Positions 42,001-53,351 of a stretch of DNA of 64,000 nucleotides are shown one piece after another. The notes below the pieces were generated by a model. The model saw only the letters and a list, made by a program, of their open reading frames with translations. It had not been told where the DNA came from and did not search any database. Every line of letters begins with the position of its first letter. Positions within the stretch are counted from its first letter, which is position 1. Source of the DNA: Paenibacillus amylolyticus (GTDB lineage Bacteria; Bacillota; Bacilli; Paenibacillales; Paenibacillaceae); the NCBI RefSeq assembly GCF_001570725.1, contig NZ_BCNV01000001.1, forward strand, positions 2,170,001 to 2,234,000, in the 5' to 3' direction. The position numbers and the translations under genes were made by a program.

Positions 42001-43026
42001 ATGAGCGAACCTTGGGCTGGTTCAATGAGTGGTGTTCCGTGGGATGAGGAAAAAATGAAGAACGCGATCACGCAATTGCGAAACCGCGCTACGATAAGTT
42101 TTGTTGTTGGGCTGGACGAGATGCGTGATCTACGTCAACTGGATGAACTTGTGTTTGCCAAACGCCAGGATCTGATACTATCTATATCAAACACTGATGC
42201 GAAGGGACGTTATACCGAAGAATTTCTGGAGATACTCGCCACATTAAAGCATGTCACCGCTTTGCAGCTGGATCTCAAGCAACCACAAGACCTGAATATA
42301 CTCGGTACGATGCAAAGGATGACATTTCTCACCATTCGCTCGCCCAAAATTCAAAACTTGGATTTCATCCGTAACTTTAAAACCTTGGACTATCTCGCAC
42401 TTAGTGGGAAATTCGCTGATCTCTCCCCAATCGAGGACTGTATTCGCCTGCGTACCCTTGTCCTAAACTGTGCTATTGATCAGCTTAATTTTGTTGTGGA
42501 CCTGCCGTTCATCGAGTATTTGGCTATCGATCAATGTACATTGAATGGTTCGCTTGAGGTGCTGACTGAATCAAATATCCGTATGCTGAGATTATCCTCG
42601 GTCCGTAATCTAACCCATATTGATGCGCTGGGGGCGCTGCATAATCTAGTCTATCTGCATCTGTCATTACCTAAGATCGAGCGGTTGTGCGACTTTTCAG
42701 GTATGAACAATCTCCGTCAGCTAGAATTGGATTTCTTGAAATCATTACAGGAGATCGATAACCTGTGGACTGCGGATCAATTAGAGGTACTGGTCTTGAA
42801 AGAGATACATAAGGGGATCAAGGCGGAAGCTTTCGAACGTTTGACCGAAATGCAAAGTCTTCGCCAGGTGGATTTCCGTTATATCGATCACAGCAAAGGA
42901 CGTATTGCGGCCATGCGTAAACGAATGATGGATGCAGGAAAAGGACAGCTTCTCTACGAGAATATTACTGAGGAAGAACGAATACCTTCCACAGGTCTTG
43001 TGCATCTGTCAAAAATCCTAATGTAA
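42001..43026 (+). CDS. Leucine-rich-repeat-like protein
   Basis: 341 residues; GGAAGGTGATGG precedes the ATG. No signal peptide or membrane segment, so cytoplasmic. From about residue 60 to 290 the sequence has leucine-rich units of 20-24 residues (MTFLTIRSPKIQNLDFIRN, LDYLALSGKFADLSPIEDC, NLVYLHLSLPKIERLCDFSG, NLRQLELDFLKSLQEIDNL), in a right-handed solenoid. The ends are not recognised. Such proteins mediate binding; no partner is suggested by the neighbours. Confidence 0.75.
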   Translation: MSEPWAGSMSGVPWDEEKMKNAITQLRNRATISFVVGLDEMRDLRQLDELVFAKRQDLILSISNTDAKGRYTEEFLEILATLKHVTALQLDLKQPQDLNILGTMQRMTFLTIRSPKIQNLDFIRNFKTLDYLALSGKFADLSPIEDCIRLRTLVLNCAIDQLNFVVDLPFIEYLAIDQCTLNGSLEVLTESNIRMLRLSSVRNLTHIDALGALHNLVYLHLSLPKIERLCDFSGMNNLRQLELDFLKSLQEIDNLWTADQLEVLVLKEIHKGIKAEAFERLTEMQSLRQVDFRYIDHSKGRIAAMRKRMMDAGKGQLLYENITEEERIPSTGLVHLSKILM

Positions 43027-43082
43027 GCATGACATGACTATATACTCAGTTATCCGGGTGTAAAAACATAGTCTGATGGAAA

Positions 43083-43107
43083 GTCGCTATTTTAGCGGCT
43101 TTTTTTC
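43083..43107 (+). terminator. Repeated-type terminator, copy 3
   Basis: GTCGCTA (43083-43089) pairs with TAGCGGC (43093-43099), then seven T. The flank ends GATGGAA, resembling the AATGAA of the other copies. Confidence 0.85.
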
Positions 43108-43199
43108 GTGTTATATATACATGGATTGAACATTTTGTTTGAAAATAGCCCTTCATTTGAATGAATATTGATCGATTAGACCTTTTTGCTCATCCTGAC

Positions 43200-43227
43200 T
43201 TCACACATTCATTTTTTCTCGTATAAT
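43200..43227 (+). promoter_or_regulatory. SigA promoter of the Gfo/Idh gene
   Basis: TTCACA (43200-43205), 16-base spacer, TATAAT (43222-43227). Confidence 0.7.
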
Positions 43228-43256
43228 AACAAAAAAAGATATAAGGGGGAACTCAA

Positions 43257-44276
43257 ATGCTTACAGTTGGATACATTGGCAATGGCAAAAGCACAAATCG
43301 CTATCATCTTCCTTTCGCGTTGAATCATGATCATGTAAAGGTAAAAACAATATATGCCCGTAACCTGGATAAGACGGAATGGGATCGAGTACCGGATGTA
43401 CAGTACACGAGTGATCTTGATGTCTTAATGAATGACGATGAGATTCAGCTGGTTGTGGTATGTACACATCCGGAATCGCACTTTGATTATGCCAAGACAG
43501 CACTGGATCACGGTAAAAATGTGCTTGTTGAGAAACCCTTCATGTTGGACAAGAAGCAAGCTGAAGACATTTTCCAGTACGCCAAGGAGAGAAATCTAAT
43601 TGTCGAATGTTTTCAAAACAGACGTTATGATTCGAACTTCCTGACCACACAAAAAGTAATTGAATCCGGGAAACTTGGAGAGATCTTAGAGGTGGAAATG
43701 CATTATGATTACTACCGTCCTGAAATCCCAAACAACACCAACCATTTTTCCAAATACAACAGTTATCTGTACGGGCATGCCAGCCACACGCTTGATCAAG
43801 CCATATCCTATTATGGTAAGCCGGAACGCGTTCACTACGATGTCCGTCAGTTGCTGGGCGAAGGCAGAATGAATGATTACTTTGACCTCGATCTGTATTA
43901 TGGAACGTTAAAAGTATCTATTAAATCGAGTTTCTTCCGTTTAAAACCTCGTCCGTGTGCGATCGTTTATGGTAAAAAAGGGATGTTTGTCAAACAAACG
44001 GAGGATCGTCAGGAAGAGCATCTAAAGTTATTCCACTTACCTAAGGGTCATCCTGACTTCGGAATCGACCTGCCACAACATTATGGGACCTTAACATACA
44101 TGGATGATGACGGCGTGTATCATGAGGAGAAAGTCGTTTCCGAAAAAGGAGATTATACCCATGTGTATGATGCTCTCTATCAAGCCATCGTCCATGGCAA
44201 GGAGAAGGTCGTCAAAGACGAAGAAACGTTAGCTGTTATGGAAATCCTTGAAAAAGGGATTGAAGCTTGCCGCTAA
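43257..44276 (+). CDS. Gfo/Idh/MocA-family oxidoreductase
   Basis: 339 residues; AAGGGGGAAC precedes the ATG. The N-terminal Rossmann fold begins LTVGYIGNGKSTNRYHLPF, with VEKPFMLDKKQAE (the family's conserved EKP) near residue 95. The second half is the C-terminal catalytic domain (YDYYRPEIPN...SHTLDQAISYYG, with the His-Asp pair). Enzymes of this family oxidise or reduce sugars, inositols or biliverdin. YGHASHTLDQA is close to the scyllo-inositol/sugar dehydrogenase subgroup, though the substrate is open. It has its own promoter. Confidence 0.92.
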   Translation: MLTVGYIGNGKSTNRYHLPFALNHDHVKVKTIYARNLDKTEWDRVPDVQYTSDLDVLMNDDEIQLVVVCTHPESHFDYAKTALDHGKNVLVEKPFMLDKKQAEDIFQYAKERNLIVECFQNRRYDSNFLTTQKVIESGKLGEILEVEMHYDYYRPEIPNNTNHFSKYNSYLYGHASHTLDQAISYYGKPERVHYDVRQLLGEGRMNDYFDLDLYYGTLKVSIKSSFFRLKPRPCAIVYGKKGMFVKQTEDRQEEHLKLFHLPKGHPDFGIDLPQHYGTLTYMDDDGVYHEEKVVSEKGDYTHVYDALYQAIVHGKEKVVKDEETLAVMEILEKGIEACR

Positions 44277-44359
44277 GATAGGCTGGACTTACCCAAGTAG
44301 ATTAGTTACTCCCTTCGGACCTCAATATGTCCGTGGGGGGAACACTTTTAACGAAGAAA

Positions 44360-44373
44360 AGAAAGCGCTTGCT
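44360..44373 (+). promoter_or_regulatory. cre-like CcpA site upstream of licT
   Basis: AGAAAGCGCTTGCT contains the core AAAGCGCTT of cre sites and fits the consensus at 11 of 14 positions. It lies about 100 bases before licT. Confidence 0.5.
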
Positions 44374-44469
44374 GTAAGGTTTAACAGAGGTATGATCGCC
44401 AAGAAATGACTGCTCCCACCTAAAACACAACATTTTGCGAGTCTTATACTTGATGAAGGGAGGCATTGG

Positions 44470-45306
44470 ATGATCATCCAAAAAATCTTTAACAATAATG
44501 CCATTGTGGCTAAAGATGCACTCCGTGAAGAATTTGTAGTTATGGGTAAAGGGGTTGGATTCAAGAAAAGTGTAGGAGACGCACTTGACGAAAATCTGAT
44601 CGAAAAACTATTCATTCTGAAACCCAATGAAACGTCAGAAAAATTCAAAACGTTGCTAGAAGATATTCCAACTGACTATGTTGCATTATGCTATGACATC
44701 ATAGAGTACGCCATAAATAGACTCAAAACGCCCCTCAGTGATTATATATATGTGACACTTACAGATCACATCAACAATATGATCAAGCTGTATGATGAGG
44801 GAATTAAAATTGTAAACCCGTTAACTTGGGAGATTAAGAAGATCTACCCCAAAGAATTCGAGGTAGGCCTCAAGGCATTGGAATTCATTGAAGAATCAAT
44901 AGGGAAGCGATTTCCTGAAGACGAAGCAGCCAATATTGCTCAGCATCTCATTAATCCCAAAGTGAACAGTGAGTACCCCGAGATTGCAGATTTAGGGCGA
45001 CAATTAGAGAAGATTAATGATATTCTGTCCATCATCCAATATACCTTTAATCTTGTTCTGGATGAAAAAGAGGTAAGTTACGAACGGTTCATCAGCCATC
45101 TAAAATTCTTCTTCCAAAGCTTGAATCAGCGGCGAGAAGCGTTGATCGAAGACGATTTCCTGTTTAGACAGGTCAGAACCAAATATACCAAAGCATATGA
45201 GTGCATGTTGAAAATCGAGAAGTATCTTAATACTACATTATCAGATGAAGATCAATTATATCTGACGATTCACATCGAAAGAATCACACGAAAATCAATT
45301 GAATAA
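44470..45306 (+). CDS. licT: LicT/BglG-family transcriptional antiterminator
   Basis: 278 residues. Residues 1-55 are the RNA-binding CAT domain (IIQKIFNNNAIVAKD...VVMGKGVGFKKS). PRD1 (about 70-165) carries His100 and His159; PRD2 (about 175-275) carries His210 and His268, all four regulatory phosphorylation histidines. EIIBCA phosphorylates PRD1 to inactivate it, HPr phosphorylates PRD2 to activate it. It would bind the RAT hairpin at 45313-45341 and let transcription pass into bglP. AAGGGAGG precedes the ATG. Confidence 0.96.
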   Translation: MIIQKIFNNNAIVAKDALREEFVVMGKGVGFKKSVGDALDENLIEKLFILKPNETSEKFKTLLEDIPTDYVALCYDIIEYAINRLKTPLSDYIYVTLTDHINNMIKLYDEGIKIVNPLTWEIKKIYPKEFEVGLKALEFIEESIGKRFPEDEAANIAQHLINPKVNSEYPEIADLGRQLEKINDILSIIQYTFNLVLDEKEVSYERFISHLKFFFQSLNQRREALIEDDFLFRQVRTKYTKAYECMLKIEKYLNTTLSDEDQLYLTIHIERITRKSIE

Positions 45307-45312
45307 AATCTG

Positions 45313-45341
45313 GGATTGTTACTGGTCATGCAGGCGAGACT
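45313..45341 (+). promoter_or_regulatory. Ribonucleic antiterminator (RAT) before bglP
   Basis: A 29-base match to the BglG/LicT-family RAT: GGATTGTTACTGG starts at 45313 and GCAGGCGAGAC ends at 45340. Its 3' half is the 5' arm of the terminator that follows, so the two structures exclude each other. Confidence 0.92.
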
Positions 45342-45390
45342 CATTGGACAAGGCGTTTTCCGCTTTGTTCCTATGGTCTTGCCTTTTTAT
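45331..45390 (+). terminator. RAT-controlled terminator
   Basis: AGGCGAGAC (from 45332) pairs with GGTCTTGCCT (45375-45384), with a further inner stem GGACAAGGCG/CGCTTTGTTCC, then T's. LicT binding prevents it. Confidence 0.88.
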
Positions 45391-45414
45391 TTATATCCAA
45401 TGTTGGAAGGATGA

Positions 45415-48734
<3,320 letters not shown>

Positions 48735-48765
48735 ATAAATGAATGAACGAAATGATCATGTGGTT

Positions 48766-48808
48766 ACGACCGTTCTCTGGAATACTTCCGGAAAACGGTC
48801 GTTTGTTT
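48766..48808 (+). terminator. Terminator after the GH1 gene
   Basis: ACGACCGTT (48766-48774) pairs with AACGGTCGT (48794-48802), then a T-rich tail. Confidence 0.88.
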
Positions 48809-48820
48809 TGTTTAGATTCA

Positions 48821-49384
48821 CTATTGCACAAATGAATGTTCCACCGAACGGCTTACTTTCTCAATAAATCGAGCTATTTCTTGCGGTGTCTCCTTCATTC
48901 CATGTTTAATCCAATTTTTGATGACTGCTGCACTGCCGCTTGAAATGAATGAATAGTATGATTCAAGGGTATTCACATCCATGTGAGGCATTTGTTCCCT
49001 CCATACTTCAATACTTCGATCATGCAAAATATAGATCACCCGTTCCAAATAATCTCCATTCCCATGATCAGAGAACAGGATGGTACACAGGTCACTGTTA
49101 TCAGCAATATGTTCGCAGATTTCAACGAATGAACTTTTAACATGTACATCATCCAGTATAGAACGTTCTATAAGCTCCTTAATAACCGCAAAAAATGATT
49201 CTTCAATGCTTGAAAGCAAATGAACTGGAGAATGATAGTGCATATAGAACGTATTACGATTAAGATTTGCTTGTCTGCATAAGTCAGTCACGGTAGTTTT
49301 GTTAATTGGACGCTCTTTCATAAGTGCTAACAGACTTTCTTTTAATACCATTTTGCTATATTGAATTCTGCGGTCTTCTTGCAT
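48821..49384 (-). CDS. TetR-family transcriptional regulator
   Basis: 187 residues. The helix-turn-helix lies at about residues 20-60 (INKTTVTDLCRQANLNRNTFYMHYHSPVHLLSSIE). The VLKESLLALMKERPINK opening fits the DhaS/AcrR-like group with a TetR_C_7-type end. AAGGGG lies very close to the ATG, so the start may be imprecise. It is divergent to the esterase gene; repeated GTTATCGAAC-type sites between them are its probable operators. Confidence 0.9.
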   Translation of the reverse strand: MQEDRRIQYSKMVLKESLLALMKERPINKTTVTDLCRQANLNRNTFYMHYHSPVHLLSSIEESFFAVIKELIERSILDDVHVKSSFVEICEHIADNSDLCTILFSDHGNGDYLERVIYILHDRSIEVWREQMPHMDVNTLESYYSFISSGSAAVIKNWIKHGMKETPQEIARFIEKVSRSVEHSFVQ

Positions 49385-49447
49385 TCCCCTTAATTACCCT
49401 CCTAATGATGCAAAATCATCGAGCTAACAGACACCATTCGTTGTTTC

Positions 49448-49510
49448 GTTCGTTAACTATCATTTGTTATCGAACTGCCTGTTGTTTATCGAACAATGTG
49501 TACATATACT
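49448..49510 (+). promoter_or_regulatory. Esterase promoter with TetR operator repeats
   Basis: TTGTTT (49482-49487), 17-base spacer, TATACT (49505-49510). GTTCGTTAAC (49448-49457) and GTTATCGAAC (49466-49475) form an inverted repeat with one mismatch. A third copy, GTTTATCGAAC (49484-49494), covers the -35. Confidence 0.6.
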
Positions 49511-49552
49511 ATAACAAGAGTAACAGATTATTAGCTTTTGGAGGAACAATTA

Positions 49553-50530
49553 ATGAAAGTAACCTATGCAATGATAGATAAAGAATTACGTCTGAAAGGC
49601 AGGATTTTGAACATCTTAATGAGTTCCTCAAGTGAAGACCAATTCTTAAAAGATATGCTCAAAAGAAAAAAACAAATTGAAAAACGAAAAGGGAAGCATC
49701 TGGAAGGGATGCACTGTCGGGAAGAATGGATTGAACGTAAAGACGGATCTAAACAGCGTATGCTTATATATAGACCTCATCATGTCCAAGAAAACCTTCC
49801 GGGTATTCTTTGGTTACATGGAGGAGGCTACGCACAGGGAATACCAGAACTATTCGAAAACATGTACCAAAAGTTAATGGATACAAGTCATTGTGTTATT
49901 ATCGCGCCGGATTATCGTTTATCTATTGAAGCACCGTATCCAGCAGCGTTAGAGGATAGCTATGACGCTCTTCTGTGGATGAAGCAACATGCCAAGGAGC
50001 TCGGAATTCGGAGCAATCAACTTATGGTAGGTGGGGAAAGTGCAGGAGGAGGGTTAACTGCAGCTCTTACTCTCTATGCGAGAGATCAGGGGGAAGTAAA
50101 TATCGCATTTCAAATGCCCCTGTACCCCATGATCGATGACAGAATGATCACTGAATCAGCCCAAGATAATAATGCCCCCATATGGAACTCTGACATGAAT
50201 GCATGGGCTTGGAAGCTGTACCTCGGAGAGAATTACGGAAAAGAGGTATCTCCTTATGCGTCAGCTGCAAGAGCTACCGATTATAGTAACCTTCCACCCA
50301 CAGTGACTTTCGTCGGTGATGTGGAACCCTTCCGGGATGAAACGATCGAATACGTTAAGCAATTAAAAGAAGCCGGCATTCCCGTTGAATTCACGTTATA
50401 TAAAGGCTGTTACCATGGATTTGATATCATTAATCCCAAAGCCAAGGTAAGCCAAGAAGCCACTTCATTCTTAATGAAATCTTACAAGTATGCAGTAGAG
50501 TATTATTTTGCCGAACAGCATCACACTTGA
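49553..50530 (+). CDS. HSL-family alpha/beta hydrolase (esterase/lipase)
   Basis: 325 residues from ATG 49553, with TTGGAGG eight bases upstream; the in-frame TTG at 49538 is part of that site. The oxyanion HGGG is at 89-92, the nucleophile Ser163 in GGESAGGG, the Asp in FVGDVEPFRDE and the His in YHGFD. This is the hormone-sensitive-lipase family, with cytosolic esterases for short-chain acyl esters. Expression is probably repressed by the divergent TetR protein. Confidence 0.95.
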   Translation: MKVTYAMIDKELRLKGRILNILMSSSSEDQFLKDMLKRKKQIEKRKGKHLEGMHCREEWIERKDGSKQRMLIYRPHHVQENLPGILWLHGGGYAQGIPELFENMYQKLMDTSHCVIIAPDYRLSIEAPYPAALEDSYDALLWMKQHAKELGIRSNQLMVGGESAGGGLTAALTLYARDQGEVNIAFQMPLYPMIDDRMITESAQDNNAPIWNSDMNAWAWKLYLGENYGKEVSPYASAARATDYSNLPPTVTFVGDVEPFRDETIEYVKQLKEAGIPVEFTLYKGCYHGFDIINPKAKVSQEATSFLMKSYKYAVEYYFAEQHHT

Positions 50531-50561
50531 ATAGAGGGATGTATGTCTGGAATGGAAATAA

Positions 50562-50602
50562 ACCAAAAGAGCAATCTCCAATGAGGTTGCTCTTTTGGTC
50601 AT
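50562..50602. terminator. Bidirectional terminator between convergent genes
   Basis: ACCAAAAGAGCAA pairs with TTGCTCTTTTGGT around a 12-base loop; A and T runs lie within the stem. Confidence 0.8.
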
Positions 50603-50608
50603 CGCTTT

Positions 50609-51790
50609 CTAGTTTGTCACCTCTGACTTTTTAATTGGTAGTAAACGATTTGTTACGAATACGACCATTACAACGAGAAGAGCTGTTATCCCGATTAAAA
50701 GTTGGATATTGCCTAAAGGATACAAAAAACTTCCAATTAGTGGAGCAGTAGCCATACCAAGATAACGAACAAAGTTATAGACACCCATTGCCGTAGCGCG
50801 CTCTTCAACAAACTCCGAGGACAAGAGGGTTGGCATTACTGGTGTGGCAAGTCCCATCACGAATCCAGTAAGCATCAGAGAGAGAAGCAAAGCAATTAGA
50901 GAATAATCTGCAGCAAAAATAAAAATCACAAGACTCAAAATGGTCATTATACCGGCCCAGAAGAGTGTTCGAACTGACCCTATTCTGGTTTGTAAACTTC
51001 CACTTATTTTACTTCCAACAAGATTGAATATCATGAGGGCAAGGGAGAAAAAACCAATGCTTGCGGCGCCTAAAGCATACTTCGTTTGTAATATTGTAGG
51101 TAAAAATACGATGAATGTGTAAAAGACATCATACATGATGAAACCACTCAAAAGAACTACAACGCCGATTTTGTTTCCTAGAATTTTCCCAAATGCTTTT
51201 AAACCTAGTCTTGTTCCCGCTGGTTTTATGTTGACTGGTTTTGTCTCAGGTAACATAAATATGGCTGCGATCAGGATCAGAAGAGCACTGACTGCTGCAA
51301 AACCAAACGTACCTGTGTAACCGAATTGACTACCGATAATGCCACCGATGAGCGGACCAACTGCTGGTGAAATTCCAAGAATCATCTGATATGTAGCCAT
51401 ACTTTCGGCACGCTCTTTACCCTCAAAAACATCTCCGATCATTGTAGCAGCTACTAATGGAACAGATGATGCGCCTATTCCTTGAATGACTCGAAAAATG
51501 AGTAACATTTCTATTGAACCTGAAAACATGCATCCTATAGTAGCAATTACGTAAATAATTATACCCGGGACTAGAATTTTCTTACGTCCATTACGATCAA
51601 CAATGGGGCCAAGTATGATCTGCATGGTTGCCATGGCCACAGTGAATAAAGTAACTGTTAGATTAACTAAATGTAATGACGTATTTAGATCTTGTTGCAG
51701 ATCAGGTAGCAAAGGAATGTACAGGCTTTGAGCAAGAGATACAATAGCGGCAGAAATCCCCAAGATGAAGAGCATTCGTCGTTTGTTCAT
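50609..51790 (-). CDS. MFS multidrug-type transporter
   Basis: 393 residues; TTTGGAGG precedes the ATG. Twelve hydrophobic segments of the DHA1 group; LGPIVDRNGRKKIL is the loop 2-3 motif A, and PAVGPLIGGIIG is motif C of antiporters. It is divergent to a TetR gene, with two 17-base palindromes between them. The nearest families are tetracycline/chloramphenicol-type efflux pumps; the substrate is unknown. Confidence 0.94.
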   Translation of the reverse strand: MNKRRMLFILGISAAIVSLAQSLYIPLLPDLQQDLNTSLHLVNLTVTLFTVAMATMQIILGPIVDRNGRKKILVPGIIIYVIATIGCMFSGSIEMLLIFRVIQGIGASSVPLVAATMIGDVFEGKERAESMATYQMILGISPAVGPLIGGIIGSQFGYTGTFGFAAVSALLILIAAIFMLPETKPVNIKPAGTRLGLKAFGKILGNKIGVVVLLSGFIMYDVFYTFIVFLPTILQTKYALGAASIGFFSLALMIFNLVGSKISGSLQTRIGSVRTLFWAGIMTILSLVIFIFAADYSLIALLLSLMLTGFVMGLATPVMPTLLSSEFVEERATAMGVYNFVRYLGMATAPLIGSFLYPLGNIQLLIGITALLVVMVVFVTNRLLPIKKSEVTN

Positions 51791-51810
51791 AAAACACCTC
51801 CAAATTATAT

Positions 51811-51868
51811 TGACTGACTGTCAGTCATATTGTATATTGAGCTTATAACATTGACTGACAGTTAGTCA
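51811..51868. promoter_or_regulatory. Two TetR operators between the MFS and TetR genes
   Basis: TGACTGAC-T-GTCAGTCA (51811-51827) is a perfect palindrome; TGACTGAC-A-GTTAGTCA (51852-51868) differs in one base. They are 41 bases apart. Confidence 0.85.
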
Positions 51869-51916
51869 AGTTGTACATTTAAACTAATATAAAGGAGTGA
51901 CAAAGGAGATCTGACA

Positions 51917-52510
51917 ATGACACGAGTAAGCAAGAATCCCCAGGAACGAAAAAATGAAATACTGACTGTGGCTATGGAATTATTCAACTCGAAGGGCTAC
52001 GAAGATACATCCGTCAGTGAAATCGTAAGAAAAGTTGGTGTTTCACAAGGAACTTTCTACAATTATTTTCAATCCAAAGAAGATGTACTTCATGCTGCTT
52101 GTGAACGAACATTAGCATCTCGTTTGGAAGCAATACATCATTTAGTTGAAAATAGCGAGCTCAACGCGCGAGAAAAAATCATTCGTATTTTTATGGATGC
52201 AACCCCTGACGAACATGATGAGGATGTATTTGAATATCTTCATAAGGAAAGTAACAGTACTTTGCATCAAAAATGGATTGTTATCGAAATTAATGCATTG
52301 ATTCCCTATATCAAAAAAATCGTTCAGCAGGGGGCAGAAGAGGGAGAGTTTCTTGCTCAACAACCTGAGCTTAAAGCGGAGTTTCTTTTGGTAGGTGCTG
52401 CATTTTGGCTTGATCGCGGTGTGTTTACCTGGAATGAACAAGAATATCTGGAGAGAAAAAATGCTTTGAACGGGATCATTGATCAGCTACTTGCTGTTAA
52501 TAAGCAATGA
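51917..52510 (+). CDS. TetR-family repressor of the MFS gene
   Basis: 197 residues; AAAGGAGA precedes the ATG. The helix-turn-helix is at about 20-55 (TSVSEIVRKVGVSQGTFYNYFQSKEDVLHAACE), a typical TetR/AcrR form. The two palindromes upstream lie between it and the MFS pump, so it should repress both. A nitroreductase gene starts 42 bases downstream and probably shares the transcript. Confidence 0.95.
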   Translation: MTRVSKNPQERKNEILTVAMELFNSKGYEDTSVSEIVRKVGVSQGTFYNYFQSKEDVLHAACERTLASRLEAIHHLVENSELNAREKIIRIFMDATPDEHDEDVFEYLHKESNSTLHQKWIVIEINALIPYIKKIVQQGAEEGEFLAQQPELKAEFLLVGAAFWLDRGVFTWNEQEYLERKNALNGIIDQLLAVNKQ

Positions 52511-52552
52511 TTTGCATAGCTTAAACAGACTACGGGAAGAAGGAATACAAGA

Positions 52553-53185
52553 ATGAATGCATTAACAAAAGATTTTAGTGAGGTTTTACATGGCCGTCGT
52601 ACGATAAAGAAATACGATCCACATTTTAAAATTAGTCGGGAAGAAATTATTGAAATGCTCGAAGATGCTGCTTTGGCACCGTCAGCATTCAATTTACAGC
52701 CTTGGCGATTTGTTGTTATTGAAAGTGACCATGGTAAGGAAGACCTGCTCGAAATTGCGCCTTTCAACTTTTCACAAATTAATACTTCGTCAGCGGTTAT
52801 CGCCGTCTTTGGTGATCTGAATTTTGTTGACAGCGCAGAAGAAATTTATAAGGAAACCGCTGATCTTGGCTATATAACGCAGGAAATTAAAGATAAGATG
52901 CTGGCTATGGTTGTACCTATGTATAATCAATTTTCGATTGATCAGAAAAAAGAGTCTGTGTTGCTGGATGGCGGACTTGTCTCCATGCAGTTTATGCTTA
53001 CGGCACATGCTCATGGTTATGCAACAAATCCAATGTCAGGCTTTAACAAAGAGAAGATTGCAGCTGTATTGGGATTAGATCCAGAGCGATATGTTCCAAT
53101 ACTGCTCATTTCAATCGGCAAGGCAGCTTCAGATGCGCGCCCGCCTGTTCGTCTTCAGGTCAGCCAAATTACAGAGTGGAAATAA
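52553..53185 (+). CDS. Nitroreductase-family protein
   Basis: 210 residues; GGGAAGAAGG precedes the ATG. The FMN-binding arginines lie in HGRRTIKKYDP near residue 14, with ALAPSAFNLQPWRFVVIES (about 42-60) and MSGFNKEKIAAVLGLDPERYVPILLISIGKA at the end, typical of the YdgI/NfnB-type oxygen-insensitive group. It reduces nitro-compounds or quinones with NAD(P)H. Its place behind TetR suggests it helps detoxify the substrate of the pump. Confidence 0.94.
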   Translation: MNALTKDFSEVLHGRRTIKKYDPHFKISREEIIEMLEDAALAPSAFNLQPWRFVVIESDHGKEDLLEIAPFNFSQINTSSAVIAVFGDLNFVDSAEEIYKETADLGYITQEIKDKMLAMVVPMYNQFSIDQKKESVLLDGGLVSMQFMLTAHAHGYATNPMSGFNKEKIAAVLGLDPERYVPILLISIGKAASDARPPVRLQVSQITEWK

Positions 53186-53231
53186 CAGAATTTTCACTCA
53201 AAAAAATGCCTCGACTATAGTACCAATGAAA

Positions 53232-53256
53232 GTCGCTATTTTAGCGGCTTTTTTTG
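53232..53256 (+). terminator. Repeated-type terminator, copy 4
   Basis: GTCGCTA (53232-53238) pairs with TAGCGGC (53242-53248), then seven T. The flank TATAGTACCAATGAAA (53216-53231) nearly repeats that of copy 1. Confidence 0.87.
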
Positions 53257-53351
53257 TTTTAATAGTCTCAAGACTTGACCTACAGTCAACTCTATGTCTT
53301 ATACTTCGAATAGGCTTGAAAATTATATAAAGAATTGGAGATTTATTTAAC

